DNA of 57,063 nucleotides from Spirochaetales bacterium (GTDB lineage Bacteria > Spirochaetota > Spirochaetia > SZUA-6 > JAFGRV01). The translations under genes were made by a program, and so were the position numbers. The notes beneath the pieces were generated by a model, which saw only the letters and a list, made by a program, of their open reading frames with translations, ran no database searches and had not been told where the DNA came from. Below are positions 1-9,300 of this stretch, one piece after another. Within the stretch, counting starts at the first letter, position 1. Every line of letters begins with the position of its first letter. Where the stretch lies: contig JAFGKU010000027.1 in the NCBI GenBank assembly GCA_016928415.1, positions 1 through 57,063 of the forward strand, in the 5' to 3' direction.

Positions 1-158
1 CGGTGTAAGTATCGAGTGGGACCCGAACAGGGTTGAGAAGAATTAGGATTCGTAACATAACAGGCGATTTATTCCCCCCAAGGGAACCATCAGCGGCTTT
101 CCCCAATTCGACGTCATCGCTATCACGGTCACGCATCGGCAGGGAAAAACGTCACGAG

Positions 159-938
159 TTAAAAGTGGTTGGGTCCCACACCGTCGCTGAAGAATATAAT
201 TTCATCCGTACCGTCCTGGTCAAAATCCTTGATTATCGGCTTTCTGAAATTATTGAACATCATATAGGATTCTTCAATCCTTTCTCCCCATGGATCGTAA
301 ACACCCGCATATTGCAGGACATGGTCAGTCATAGTGTACAACCGGTAGTTACAGGCCACGCAGCAGGCGGATGGATTGCCTTGAAAAATCACGAGTACAT
401 AGTCCTGGTTCTGGATCTTGCAGTGCATAAGGCCGGCAGAATTCAGCAATCTCGGATCCGCGTTTTTTGTATCTTCCCGATAGTTCGGTTCTATAACACG
501 GGTTATCAGTACCTCCGCCGAATTTCCGTCTATTACGGCCAGATGAATGGCCAATTCATCTCTCATATCTGATATTTCGGAGCGTTTGTATCCGGGATAT
601 TGTGGAGGGGGCTGTAAATCGATTACAAGCAACGAAGAAGAAAGGCAGAACGTGTCTTCAGTTCCATCGTTATTATAATCATGTTTCATCACGTAGTATT
701 TCTGTTCATCGGAAGATATGACTGGTATTATCAGTATTTCTGTATCAAAAAATTCCGGTTCAGGATATTGCTCACCATCCGGACCTGCCAGTTCCTCGAC
801 TCCCCATTTCCCGGTCATCGTATCATAAGAATACTTCAGCAGTATCGATTTTTCATTGTCAATATCAAAATAACTATATTCAATATCATTGTTCGCTTTC
901 AGGATAAACGATCCGGGAAAAACGGAATTGGGCGACAA
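159..938 (-). CDS. FG-GAP/VCBS-like protein, 5' end probably frameshifted
   Basis: Unrecognised protein of at least 259 residues with acidic, calcium-loop-like motifs typical of FG-GAP/VCBS repeats (DYNNDGTEDTF and DFDQDGTDEIIF). Such repeats form beta-propeller or adhesion-like extracellular folds. The first usable start in this frame is a TTG at 938 with no clear ribosome binding site. The frame stays open upstream to a TAG near 1018 and reads plausibly coding (CEDDVPYYEIFPETAHNQ). A well-placed GGAGG (1032-1036) and ATG (1021) lie just upstream but one frame off, and that ATG frame stops after about 21 codons. I infer an indel near 1005-1020 that removed the natural start and any signal peptide. 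It may be a decaying gene or an assembly error. Confidence 0.55.
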   Translation of the reverse strand: MSPNSVFPGSFILKANNDIEYSYFDIDNEKSILLKYSYDTMTGKWGVEELAGPDGEQYPEPEFFDTEILIIPVISSDEQKYYVMKHDYNNDGTEDTFCLSSSLLVIDLQPPPQYPGYKRSEISDMRDELAIHLAVIDGNSAEVLITRVIEPNYREDTKNADPRLLNSAGLMHCKIQNQDYVLVIFQGNPSACCVACNYRLYTMTDHVLQYAGVYDPWGERIEESYMMFNNFRKPIIKDFDQDGTDEIIFFSDGVGPNHF

Positions 939-1479
939 TAATAATTTCTTCTCAATTAACTGATTGTGCGCTGTTTCAGGAAAGATTTCATAATACGGGA
1001 CATCATCTTCACATATTTCATACTATATTTTCCTCCACTATTAACATACTTAAGTATATCATATAACGGTTTAAATAAAAGACGCTCAAAACTCACCTTC
1101 AGGGGCACTCGCCGCTGCTATCCCTAAACTAACAGCGGCTTTCCCAAAATAAAAAAAATCCTCCCCCAAAAGGTTCCACCACCAACTATCTGTTCAAAGA
1201 ATTAAACAAATTGTTCCCTATTCCTACAGAGGAGTACACGGAAATCGGCGTTCTTGTGCGTAATCGGCGGTAAATCAAAATTCTTCAATCCAGTAAAAAA
1301 ACTCCGTCTATCTCTTAGAAGCGGAACGACCAGGCCATCCGGTGCAAGCCTGCATAAATGCTCGTGTTCCTTCCATCACTTCGGTAATTCGCTCGCTCCT
1401 TATAGTGTGACAGTTTATCCATAGTACGGAAACATTGAAAAGCCTTTATAAAATTTCAAATTTTCAGTAATGTACTACT
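939..1479. other. 541-base stretch without a confident gene
   Basis: Holds the likely displaced start and Shine-Dalgarno of the upstream minus-strand gene (1021-1036). A short GC stem (GCCGCTG with CAGCGGC, about 1117-1144) follows. A 30-odd-codon open stretch ending at a TAA near 1273 (containing NYLFKELNKLFPIPTEEY) looks like a coding remnant, but I cannot identify it. Nothing else is recognisable. Confidence 0.4.
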
Positions 1480-2088
1480 ATGTGTCACAAAATAGATCCC
1501 GTATTTTTTAATAAACTAAAGGAACGCGACCTGGCGGAAATATGCGATAACAGCCTTGCGGTCTATGACAAAACAGAGGGAACTTATACCGTACGCTGTT
1601 TTTATGAAGATTACGCGGTTATTCCCGGAAAATCAGAAATAAGAAAAAAAGACATGCCTATCCGGAAACCGGATGTGGAATTGTCCTTATTAATCCTTCA
1701 ATATTTATTAAATGCCAAAAATATACAACCTGCGAAAAACTGGGTGAGCGTAACCGGCTTGACCGGCGGGGCGGTTTTTTTTACCAGCACCCATGCCATT
1801 CGGAACGGGGAACTGGCAAACTGTTTCGGAACGGACCTGGAAGGATTTAAAAAAGCCTGCAGCGGTGCCGGGGGCAAACCTGTTGCCATGGGGGATGTCG
1901 CCTTTGAATTACAGGTACTGCCGCGTGTTCCTGTCGTGGTCGTTTTCTGGTATACGGAAGAGGAATTGGGCGCATCGGCCAAATTGCTTGTGGACGCAAC
2001 CATCGAGCGGCATATTCCCCTGGATGTCATTTTTGAAATGAGCCTTGAACTTTACGGCAAAATTACCGGTAAACCGTTCGCTCACTAA
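1480..2088 (+). CDS. DUF3786 domain protein
   Basis: A 202-residue soluble protein matching the DUF3786 family. The conserved core includes WVSVTGLTGGAVFF, a GG-containing middle (GAGGKPVAMGDVAFEL), a strand-rich PRVPVVVVFWYTEEE, and a C-terminal helical stretch (PLDVIFEMSLELYGKI). Family members occur mostly in anaerobes and often sit near cobalamin or methyl-transfer genes, but their biochemical role is not established. No signal peptide or membrane segment. The start ATG has no obvious Shine-Dalgarno. The gene is followed after 54 bases by an RlmN-type methylase on the same strand, so the two may be co-transcribed. The identification rests on motif memory, not on a search. Confidence 0.75.
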   Translation: MCHKIDPVFFNKLKERDLAEICDNSLAVYDKTEGTYTVRCFYEDYAVIPGKSEIRKKDMPIRKPDVELSLLILQYLLNAKNIQPAKNWVSVTGLTGGAVFFTSTHAIRNGELANCFGTDLEGFKKACSGAGGKPVAMGDVAFELQVLPRVPVVVVFWYTEEELGASAKLLVDATIERHIPLDVIFEMSLELYGKITGKPFAH

Positions 2089-2142
2089 GCATTATCTTGA
2101 TTTCGGACCAACTCATGGAATGACAGGGCATCTGCTTGCCAA

Positions 2143-3195
2143 ATGGCGGAATTCAAAGTAAATTACCGTATGGCCGTAATCCTAAAAAATCAAACTTCGG
2201 ACGAATTGTACTCCCGATTAAGTGCAATCGGCCTGACGCCGCGCCAGGCAAGGCAGGTTCAAGCGGCCGCTTTGAAGACGGGTTTCATCCCGCGTCAGTT
2301 ACCCGATATCCCCATGCGCCTCATGGAAAAACTTGCCCGGGAAGTCATGCTTCCTCATTTGAATCTCACGGGAAAAGTGACCAGCCCCGCGGACGGTTTT
2401 ACCAAATATGTTTTCAGCGGTGCAGGGGCCGGATTGTTCGAAGCAGTGCGCATACCCCTTATGGCCGGCGAAAAGTATGTGGTCTGCGTCAGTTCGCAGG
2501 TCGGATGCGGCCAGGGCTGCATTTTCTGCAGGACCGGGGCCATGGGCTACAAGCGGGATCTGCTTACCTGGGAAATAGTTGACCAGGTCGTTAAAATCGC
2601 GGCGGATTCGGACAAACGCATAACGGGTGTCGTCTTCATGGGCATGGGTGAACCATTCATGAATTACGAACGGGTCCTGCAGGCGGCTCGTATCATGTGC
2701 GAACCTTGCGGACTGGCCGTTTCCGCCAAGGCCATTACCATCTCCACTGCGGGTATTATTCCGGGCATTTTACGCCTTGCCGATTCCGGTTTCCCGTTCA
2801 GGCTGATTGTATCGTTGACGGCGGCGGATCCGGCCGTCCGGCTCAAGCTGATGCCCGTGGAAAAAAAATATCCTTTGCACGAACTGGTACAGGCTATCCG
2901 CGCTTATTGCGAAAAGACAAAAAACCGGGTCACGATAGCCTGGACGATGCTGCGGGGTGTCAACGTCCATGAAAAAGACGCACGGGACCTGGCGGCACTG
3001 CTGGCCGGTTTGCCCGTCAACATTAATCTGATAGACGTAAACGATCCTGTGGGACGCTACCTGCCTCCCACGGATCAGGAACGGGCGGCCTTCCGGGATT
3101 ATTTGCGGATGCATACGGGCATGCCCGTCAAGCGGCGCTACAGCGGCGGAAAGGACATACATGCCGCTTGCGGCATGTTAGCTGAAAGCCTGTAA
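2143..3195 (+). CDS. rlmN: 23S rRNA (adenine-C2)-methyltransferase, RlmN type
   Basis: Radical SAM enzyme of 350 residues that, by family, methylates C2 of A2503 in 23S rRNA (and A37 in some tRNAs). The CVSSQVGC segment carries the extra cysteine (Cys115) seven residues before the CxxxCxxC iron-sulphur motif (Cys122, Cys126, Cys129). The GMGEP SAM-binding signature follows (FMGMGEPFMNYERV), and the methyl-carrying cysteine sits in a C-terminal AACGMLA (Cys343). All catalytic residues are present, and the C-terminal ACG motif fits RlmN. Cfr is a related alternative that I consider less likely. The start is uncertain: ATG at 2143 lacks a clear ribosome binding site and an in-frame ATG occurs at 2170. 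It follows a DUF3786 gene. Confidence 0.85.
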   Translation: MAEFKVNYRMAVILKNQTSDELYSRLSAIGLTPRQARQVQAAALKTGFIPRQLPDIPMRLMEKLAREVMLPHLNLTGKVTSPADGFTKYVFSGAGAGLFEAVRIPLMAGEKYVVCVSSQVGCGQGCIFCRTGAMGYKRDLLTWEIVDQVVKIAADSDKRITGVVFMGMGEPFMNYERVLQAARIMCEPCGLAVSAKAITISTAGIIPGILRLADSGFPFRLIVSLTAADPAVRLKLMPVEKKYPLHELVQAIRAYCEKTKNRVTIAWTMLRGVNVHEKDARDLAALLAGLPVNINLIDVNDPVGRYLPPTDQERAAFRDYLRMHTGMPVKRRYSGGKDIHAACGMLAESL

Positions 3196-3229
3196 ATCTG
3201 ATTGTATATTGATGCCTGGTATGATCGTC

Positions 3230-3293
3230 CGGGAAGGGAGCTGTATTTTCAGGATTTTCGCCTGGCCGCTGCGGCGAAAACCATCCCTTCCCG
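3230..3293. repeat. nested inverted repeat (possible hairpin)
   Basis: Outer arms CGGGAAGGGA (3230-3239) and TCCCTTCCCG (3284-3293) enclose inner arms TTTTCGCC (3255-3262) and GGCGAAAA (3273-3280), with a 10-base loop. Both pairings are perfect. It lies between the convergent rlmN-like gene and a lipoprotein gene. It has no following T-run, so it is not a textbook terminator. It could be a structured 3' end or a remnant of a small palindromic repeat family. Confidence 0.5.
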
Positions 3294-3463
3294 CATATGT
3301 CATGATCTGGTATCATTCCACACATGTGGATCGACTTCGCCGCGTTGTTCTGTTCCGTCTTGAGACGCGCCGCATTGAGTGCGATGCTGACCCGGCCCCG
3401 CAGCGTTTCATAGGCGGGCATGAAGCTGGTTCCCTCAATCCCGCAAGTACTTTCTTTAACCTG

Positions 3464-3940
3464 TTATTCCGGTTCAAGGACAGTAATTTCCTGAGGCGGC
3501 GCTGAAAAGTACATCCAGTTAAATACGCCATTACAATAACTTTCGCCTGTAAAGTAAAAGTACATGGAAGCAGTTCCTGCCTGTGTTGCCTGAATCGTGG
3601 TGGGGATGGAGACATAGAAATTTTCAAAAGAACCGAATATTTTGTCACCTGATTGATAATACATCCGGCCATCAAGGCAACAGGCACAGTCATTATAATC
3701 ATCGACATGCCAGGATATCTGAATCGAATCTCCCACATATACGGTCGTATCTGAAAAAACAACATGGATTGTTGCCCAGGGATCGCATGGATAGGGAGTA
3801 GGAGTGGGTGTTGCAGTTGCGGTTGAAGTTGGAGACGCAGCTGTAGCTGGAGATGGCGTTGGTGAGTTGGAGGGAACGGGACAGCTTATAAGAATTAATA
3901 GAACTATAATCAGCGGGAATAATGGCAACAGTTTTTTCAT
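3464..3940 (-). CDS. putative lipoprotein with Pro/Thr-rich linker
   Basis: A 158-residue secreted protein of unknown function. A basic start and hydrophobic stretch lead to a lipobox (LILISC, Cys20), so it should be lipidated and anchored at the envelope. Residues about 21-51 form a Ser/Thr/Pro/Ala linker (repeats such as TPTPTP). The remaining 105 residues form an Ig-like or beta-sandwich-like domain with an opening typical of such folds (VYVGDSIQISWHV) and a cysteine-rich patch (CACC). The T/P linker plus small beta domain is a frequent surface lipoprotein design. Convergent with the upstream methylase gene. No closer family is recognised. Confidence 0.7.
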   Translation of the reverse strand: MKKLLPLFPLIIVLLILISCPVPSNSPTPSPATAASPTSTATATPTPTPYPCDPWATIHVVFSDTTVYVGDSIQISWHVDDYNDCACCLDGRMYYQSGDKIFGSFENFYVSIPTTIQATQAGTASMYFYFTGESYCNGVFNWMYFSAPPQEITVLEPE

Positions 3941-4092
3941 TGAAATTCCTTTTCTTACTATGGATTCAAGCGGTTATTATGTCATACGATGGAAAATAAA
4001 ATCAAGGTCCTGATCCAGGAAAACACCTTTCCCTTGCTTGAAAGCACCGGTTTCTGAAAGTCCCACAAAACCACATTTTCTCGTAAAAATAC

Positions 4093-4121
4093 TTGACTTT
4101 TCCCACTTTTATACCTATCAT
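4093..4121 (+). promoter_or_regulatory. sigma-70-type promoter for the 4208 gene
   Basis: TTGACT (4093-4098), 17-base spacer, TATCAT (4116-4121). This would give a leader of about 80 bases before the ATG at 4208, which has its own AAAGGAG ribosome binding site. Confidence 0.65.
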
Positions 4122-4207
4122 TCCATGTCATCCTGTCGAGATCGGATGAACTTCGTTCCGCATATCCGGCCTCCGGATAGACAAAAAAAATAAAGGAGAA
4201 TAACGAA

Positions 4208-5545
4208 ATGACTACCATGAAAAAGACTTTCCTCCTCCTATCCGCGGCGGTCGTATTAGCTGTGGTCAGTCCCATTGCCTTTGGAGCGGACAATTGGACA
4301 CCGGGTATCGAGTACAGGGCGGGGGATACGGCCCTTTACAATGATACCCTCTATGTATGCCTTCAATACCATACGGCCCAGGCCGCTTGGACGCCGGAGA
4401 TCACGGCCGCACTCTGGAATGCCGTTCCCGTGGAGGCCGATGCCTCGGGAATCTACTATTGGATCCCGCGCGCAGGGTATGCTGCCGGGGATCTTGCCGA
4501 CTATGAGGGCGGTATTTATCACGCCCTGGTACCCCACGCATCCCTGCCCGGGTGGGAACCGCCCGCCGTACCCGCGCTCTGGCAATACCTTTATCAAGCG
4601 GACGAGGGTACGGTCCCGACAATTCATAGTCCATTGGCAGGCGAACGTTTTGTTGCCGGGGAGCCTGTGGTTCTGACGGTAAATACGGGAGACTCCTTTC
4701 CACAACCGGTCTGGCACTCCAGCCTTAACGGTCAACTGGGTACGGGCAACAACCTGGCGATTGACTGGCTTTCAACCGGAACTCACCTGATAACGGTAAC
4801 CGCCGGCGACGTCCAGGCGGTTGTCACCGTCCGGGTGTATCCCGATCTGTGGAAGCTTTACCAGGCCGAACCATCACCCGCGGAAATTGCCCGGATTGAA
4901 TCGGATTTCACGCTGGTCTGGGTGGACAGCACGGCCTTGAATGAAAGCTGGTCCGATTATGAGAATGATGGCTTCGATCAGACTTCTACGGCCCCTACCA
5001 AATTCGCCGCGTACGCGAAGCTGGATGCGCTGCGCCACCAGCGGTTTTCCCGTCCCCTTCCCATGGCGGAAGGACGTGACGCTTACATTTACCTTAAGCA
5101 TGTGGTCCATACTCTATACCTGACCCTCGAAGGCGGATACAATTACGGCGGCGGCAGTACAATCACCCTGACACGCGGGTTCAGCGTCTGGGACCTCCGT
5201 TCCAGCGCAGATCCGACCGTCCCTTTTCCCGATTTTGTCCTGGCCTTTTACCACAGTCCCCTATACCTGTTGTTTCATGAAGGACGCCACAGCGAGCCCG
5301 GGGACCCGGGTCACCTGTACATTGACGGTCAGCAGTTCGATCCTTACCTGGAAAACGGGAGCGGACACGCCTGGGCCGCCCTGTACCTGATGTGGGTTTA
5401 CAAGTACGGACTATCGGACCCGGCGGTGATAAAGCAGGATGCCCGGGTTATTGCCACTTCCCTGTTGACCAGCCGGTTTCCCCGGCCCGTTACCCATTCC
5501 GACCCTGAAATTCAGGCGATTATTGACGAACTTCTGGCCCCCTGA
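4208..5545 (+). CDS. secreted protein with two CBM5/12-like modules and an HExxH motif
   Basis: A 445-residue exported protein. A signal peptide (cleavage probably after FGA, near residue 27) is followed by two tandem chitin/cellulose-binding type 5/12 modules (about 28-72 and 80-128). Their typical aromatic pattern is visible (WTPGIEYRAGDTALYNDTLY and GYAAGDLADYEGGIYHAL, each closing on a Trp). Residues about 132-215 look like an Ig/Fn3-type spacer. The C-terminal half is unrecognised but contains HEGRH (His357-His361), a match to the HExxH zinc-peptidase pattern, with more histidines downstream (PGDPGH, GSGHAW). I infer a polysaccharide-targeted hydrolase, possibly a metallopeptidase. The catalytic assignment is tentative. 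It is preceded by a good promoter and an AAAGGAG site. Confidence 0.75.
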   Translation: MTTMKKTFLLLSAAVVLAVVSPIAFGADNWTPGIEYRAGDTALYNDTLYVCLQYHTAQAAWTPEITAALWNAVPVEADASGIYYWIPRAGYAAGDLADYEGGIYHALVPHASLPGWEPPAVPALWQYLYQADEGTVPTIHSPLAGERFVAGEPVVLTVNTGDSFPQPVWHSSLNGQLGTGNNLAIDWLSTGTHLITVTAGDVQAVVTVRVYPDLWKLYQAEPSPAEIARIESDFTLVWVDSTALNESWSDYENDGFDQTSTAPTKFAAYAKLDALRHQRFSRPLPMAEGRDAYIYLKHVVHTLYLTLEGGYNYGGGSTITLTRGFSVWDLRSSADPTVPFPDFVLAFYHSPLYLLFHEGRHSEPGDPGHLYIDGQQFDPYLENGSGHAWAALYLMWVYKYGLSDPAVIKQDARVIATSLLTSRFPRPVTHSDPEIQAIIDELLAP

Positions 5546-5557
5546 GTGGATCTGTTT

Positions 5558-5686
5558 ATGCCATATAATTCCGGCCGTGCCATCAACCGCTTTATAAGAC
5601 GGCGCGACCGGATTTTTGATCGTTTACCGTACTTGATTGAAATTCAGCCGCTTTTCGAGGGTATTACACATGAGCGCAGGAAATAA
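5558..5686 (+). CDS. possible 42-residue small protein
   Basis: ATG at 5558 follows a GAGTGGATC stretch and opens a 42-codon frame rich in Arg (begins MPYNSGRAIN, ends GITHERRK), closing on TAA at 5684-5686. It starts 12 bases after the stop of the CBM/HExxH gene. No family recognised. Codon use looks like that of its neighbours, but the frame is short enough to be chance. Confidence 0.25.
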   Translation: MPYNSGRAINRFIRRRDRIFDRLPYLIEIQPLFEGITHERRK

Positions 5687-5739
5687 TAAAACATCAAGGT
5701 GTAGATAAATTTTCTTTTTTTGATATAATATAAATTCAA

Positions 5740-6360
5740 ATGAAAAAAATACTCTTTCTCCATATAATTCTTTGTACCTTTTTTACAGCGTTTGCCGAAT
5801 CCGGCTTAAAAGAGCCGCAGGAAAAATCTCCCCCTCATTTTACCGTAAATATTGAACAGAACGGCAAGATCATTCCGATACGCGGAAAAACGGTAAAAAT
5901 TAAAAAAGCCCCGTTTTCTATAAATATAACCATGAGCGAACCGCTGGGGGTGCTTGTTCTCCCGTCATTCGGCCCCGAATTTTTCGACAAGGCGGTCCAG
6001 GGAGTGGATTTTCCGGGAATCACCGAAAAAACAGGCATGGCGGAGTATGATTTCAACCCCAACCATGAGATTGTTCTCATGGGCGACATACCGTCTTACT
6101 GGCATTATATCGACGCCGAAAACCACCGGTTCAATGAAATAAAAAAGGAGCCGGACGGGCGGATTACGTGCAAACGGTTTATAGAAAACATCAATGATAA
6201 TTCCGGGGACGGAGGGGAGACGGTGACGCCCGTCTCCGAAATTCACGAAAAAACGCTTTACCTCGTATTTTTTAACGTCGAATATGTGTTCGACGACAAT
6301 TTTGACTATTCGATCAATGAATACCAGCGGGAAACGGTGAAAGTGGAGCTGTACCCCTAA
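5740..6360 (+). CDS. secreted protein of unknown function
   Basis: A 206-residue protein with a signal peptide (MKKILFLHIILCTFFTAFA, cleavage near residue 19) and no further membrane segment. The mature part is beta-rich and acidic toward the C-terminus. I recognise no family. A TATAAT (5724-5729) sits only 10 bases before the ATG and no Shine-Dalgarno is visible, so the message may be nearly leaderless. It ends 24 bases before the nSTAND ATPase gene on the same strand, with a good ribosome binding site between them. The pair is probably co-transcribed and may be functionally linked, although one product is exported and the other cytoplasmic. Confidence 0.65.
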   Translation: MKKILFLHIILCTFFTAFAESGLKEPQEKSPPHFTVNIEQNGKIIPIRGKTVKIKKAPFSINITMSEPLGVLVLPSFGPEFFDKAVQGVDFPGITEKTGMAEYDFNPNHEIVLMGDIPSYWHYIDAENHRFNEIKKEPDGRITCKRFIENINDNSGDGGETVTPVSEIHEKTLYLVFFNVEYVFDDNFDYSINEYQRETVKVELYP

Positions 6361-6384
6361 GAAATCCCCACAGGAGGACTTAAG

Positions 6385-9300
6385 ATGCCGGAACCGATCA
6401 AACTTCTTGATTTTTACAGGGAAGAGGACGCCGGAGTCTTTTTCGGCCGTAAAGAAGAAAGGGAGGAAATATACAGCCTCATCCGGACATATCCCGTGGT
6501 GGTGCTTACCGGCGAATCCGGTACGGGCAAGACATCATTGCTGCGCGCGGGCATTCTACCCCTTTTATCGGGACAAACAGTCATCTATCACAGGTTATAC
6601 GCCGAAAGCAGGAAAAGCCTGATAAAGGAATTGTCCTCCTGTCTGGATAACGGGGCCAAAGGTTCCAATGATTTCAATACGTTGCTTTCGCAGATTCAGG
6701 ATGGATTAAGCCGGAAAAAACAGCGTCTCGTTCTCCTCCTGGACCAGTTCGAAGAATTCCTGATGACGGCCGGCGACAGTCCTGGTTGGTTTGACCCGGC
6801 CGTACTCGCCGATGTGATGAAGTCCGTATCCCTCTGCCTTGTCTTCTCGCTTCGCAGCGACTACCTTCCCCTTTTCATGACCTGGCTGAAACCGGTCAGG
6901 GTACATTTCATGGCCGAACAGTTTTTTTACCTCCAGAGGATGCATGAAAAAAAGGCGATTAACATCATCAGCAAAATGCTGGAACATCACGGCGTATCGG
7001 CCGCCCATAATTTTCTTCCTGATGCGGTAACGAAACTATCCCGCCTTTCCCTGGACGGGTTGATCTATCCGCCGCACATCCAGATTCTTGCCTCCCATAT
7101 TGTCTCGAATCCCGAAGCCGTAAACAACCTGCACGTGGAAAGTATTTTAAGCGGCTATTTCAACAGGGAGCTGTTCAGGGGCATCGAAAATGAAAGACAG
7201 GGCCTTGTAAAGGACCTGCTTGATATACTGGTCGGACGGGAAGGGTTGAGACGTAAGCTTTCACTGGATGAATTATCCGGGCGCCTTCAGGAACCGGCCC
7301 ACGATCTTTTCCCTTTATTGAAAACACTTATCGAACGGCGTGTCATCAGGCGGACGGAGGAGGATCATTACGAGCTGATCCATGATTTTCTTTCCAAGCA
7401 TTTCTTCGAAGCCTTTTCATACCAGGAACGCCGCAAACGCCGGTTCCAGGACATGTTCAACATGGCGTTTATGGATTTCAATGATTCCAATATCTATCTG
7501 GACGAAAAGCGTATCAGGCTTTTCCTGCATTACAGGCGGTTCCTCAACCTGGACATACAAGGCCTTACCTTTATTGTACGGTCGCTTGCTGCACTCAATT
7601 ATTTCATGGGGGAATGCCCCTATATGGACTTATCCATGCATGACGTCCTCCTCGATCTTTACAGGAATGAAAAAAACAAAACGCTGCGGGGAAGCATAAT
7701 AAAAAAATTGAAGTCCGTCCTGTCCGCCGATGATGCCGATATAATTCGATCCTTCTATGAAAACGAGGATGAGCTGTACAACCGGTTCGATCTTCTTGAC
7801 CTTCTCGCGGAAATTGATCCGCCTTCGATAAAGAAAATCGTCCTGGACCACCTTGTCAGGTGGAATGAACTGGACAGCGCCGTACTGGAAAACATGATTC
7901 TCAGAACGCGGGATTTCAGCGATCCCCGTTTTTTAACCGCGCTTGCGGATATTTTAAAGGTTAGTACCTCGGAGAATATTATCAACCATACAATAGACGC
8001 CCTGGGATACATCATGGTGGAAAAATCATTCGAGCTGCTGCTGGAATATCTTGAAAACAACGGGGAAAAAAACAACAGGATAAACAACAGTATCATCACG
8101 ACCCTGGACAATATACTTGTTTACGGCAAATCGCTTCCCGATAAAGAATCCCTTCAAGGAAGGCTGCTGGGTCTTCTTGAAAACCTGATGGAAAAACAGC
8201 ACGGTGCAAGCAATCCTGATTTATACGCGGTGTATTTGAAAAACCTGGCGCCGGACCTCGAAAAAAGCAAAATGATATTCAGTAAAATAACGGATTCGGA
8301 TAATTTTGAAACCGCCGTCAACACACTGGCGGACATGAAAGACCCGGAATACATACCCCTTTTTACCGGTATTCTTGAGAACACGGAATCACCCGTTATT
8401 GCTTCCGCCTGCCTGAGGGCTTTGCGGGATATCGGGCGGGAAATGGATGAGAAACTCCTGTTATCAATATATGGTAAATTCAATGAAAAATACGTCAAAG
8501 CGGACGCCCTTACCTGTATAAACGCCTTCAATCCGGAAAAGGGTCTGCAGATGGCAAGAGAGGCACTGCCTGGCTCGGATACTCCCGGCAATGACCTGTT
8601 TTATACGGTCACCAGGGTCCTGGCTGAGTGCGGTGACAATTCAGATCTGGAAAACCTGGAAAAACTTTACGGTCAAATCAATGACCTGGAACTCAAAACT
8701 CACCTGGTAACGACAATCTGGAGTTTTCCTGAAAAATTCAAATCCATGGTGACAGGCATACTCGAAGAATTATGGAGCCGGGAATCAGACGAAAGCATAA
8801 AGATTACCATCGGTATCAATCTCTTCGTGAACGGAAGCACAACACCGGTATCTTTTTTATACGGCAAGCTGGGGAAAATCGATGAACAGTTTGAAGAAAA
8901 TATGAACCAGTTATTCACATTGCCGCAAAATGAATTCATTTCCCTGTTCATTATCGCCTGCCTGAAAATGAAAGAGCCGCTTCCCGCGGAGGAAACATTG
9001 AAAGAATGCCTGAAAGAGGTTATCCAATACTCGGCAAACAGGCAGCATGCCGGGCTTGCCCTTCTGCTGTACGGCACCCGGTTCGGCGACAATCCAGAGG
9101 ACGGGACCTGGATTACCGGCTTGATTGAGAACGCCGATTATCCTGAATTAAGGGGCTGGGCGGCAATAACGCTGACGGCACATCCCGGAGACGATTCTCT
9201 CAAGGCCATCTCGCGCGCAGCCCTTCTTTCACCGTATTTTACAACGCGGAAACTGGCTCTCTATGCCCTGGGCATGCTGAAGCTGGAAGGCGGGGAACAC

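Noticed and set aside
1..139. Minus-strand open frame running off the window start
   Set aside because: Short, no ribosome binding site and no recognisable protein character.
90..1144. 13-base identity (cagcggctttccc) on both sides of the FG-GAP gene, considered as flanking direct repeats
   Set aside because: Tens of 13-base matches are expected by chance in a window of this size, and no longer similarity or insertion signature accompanies it.
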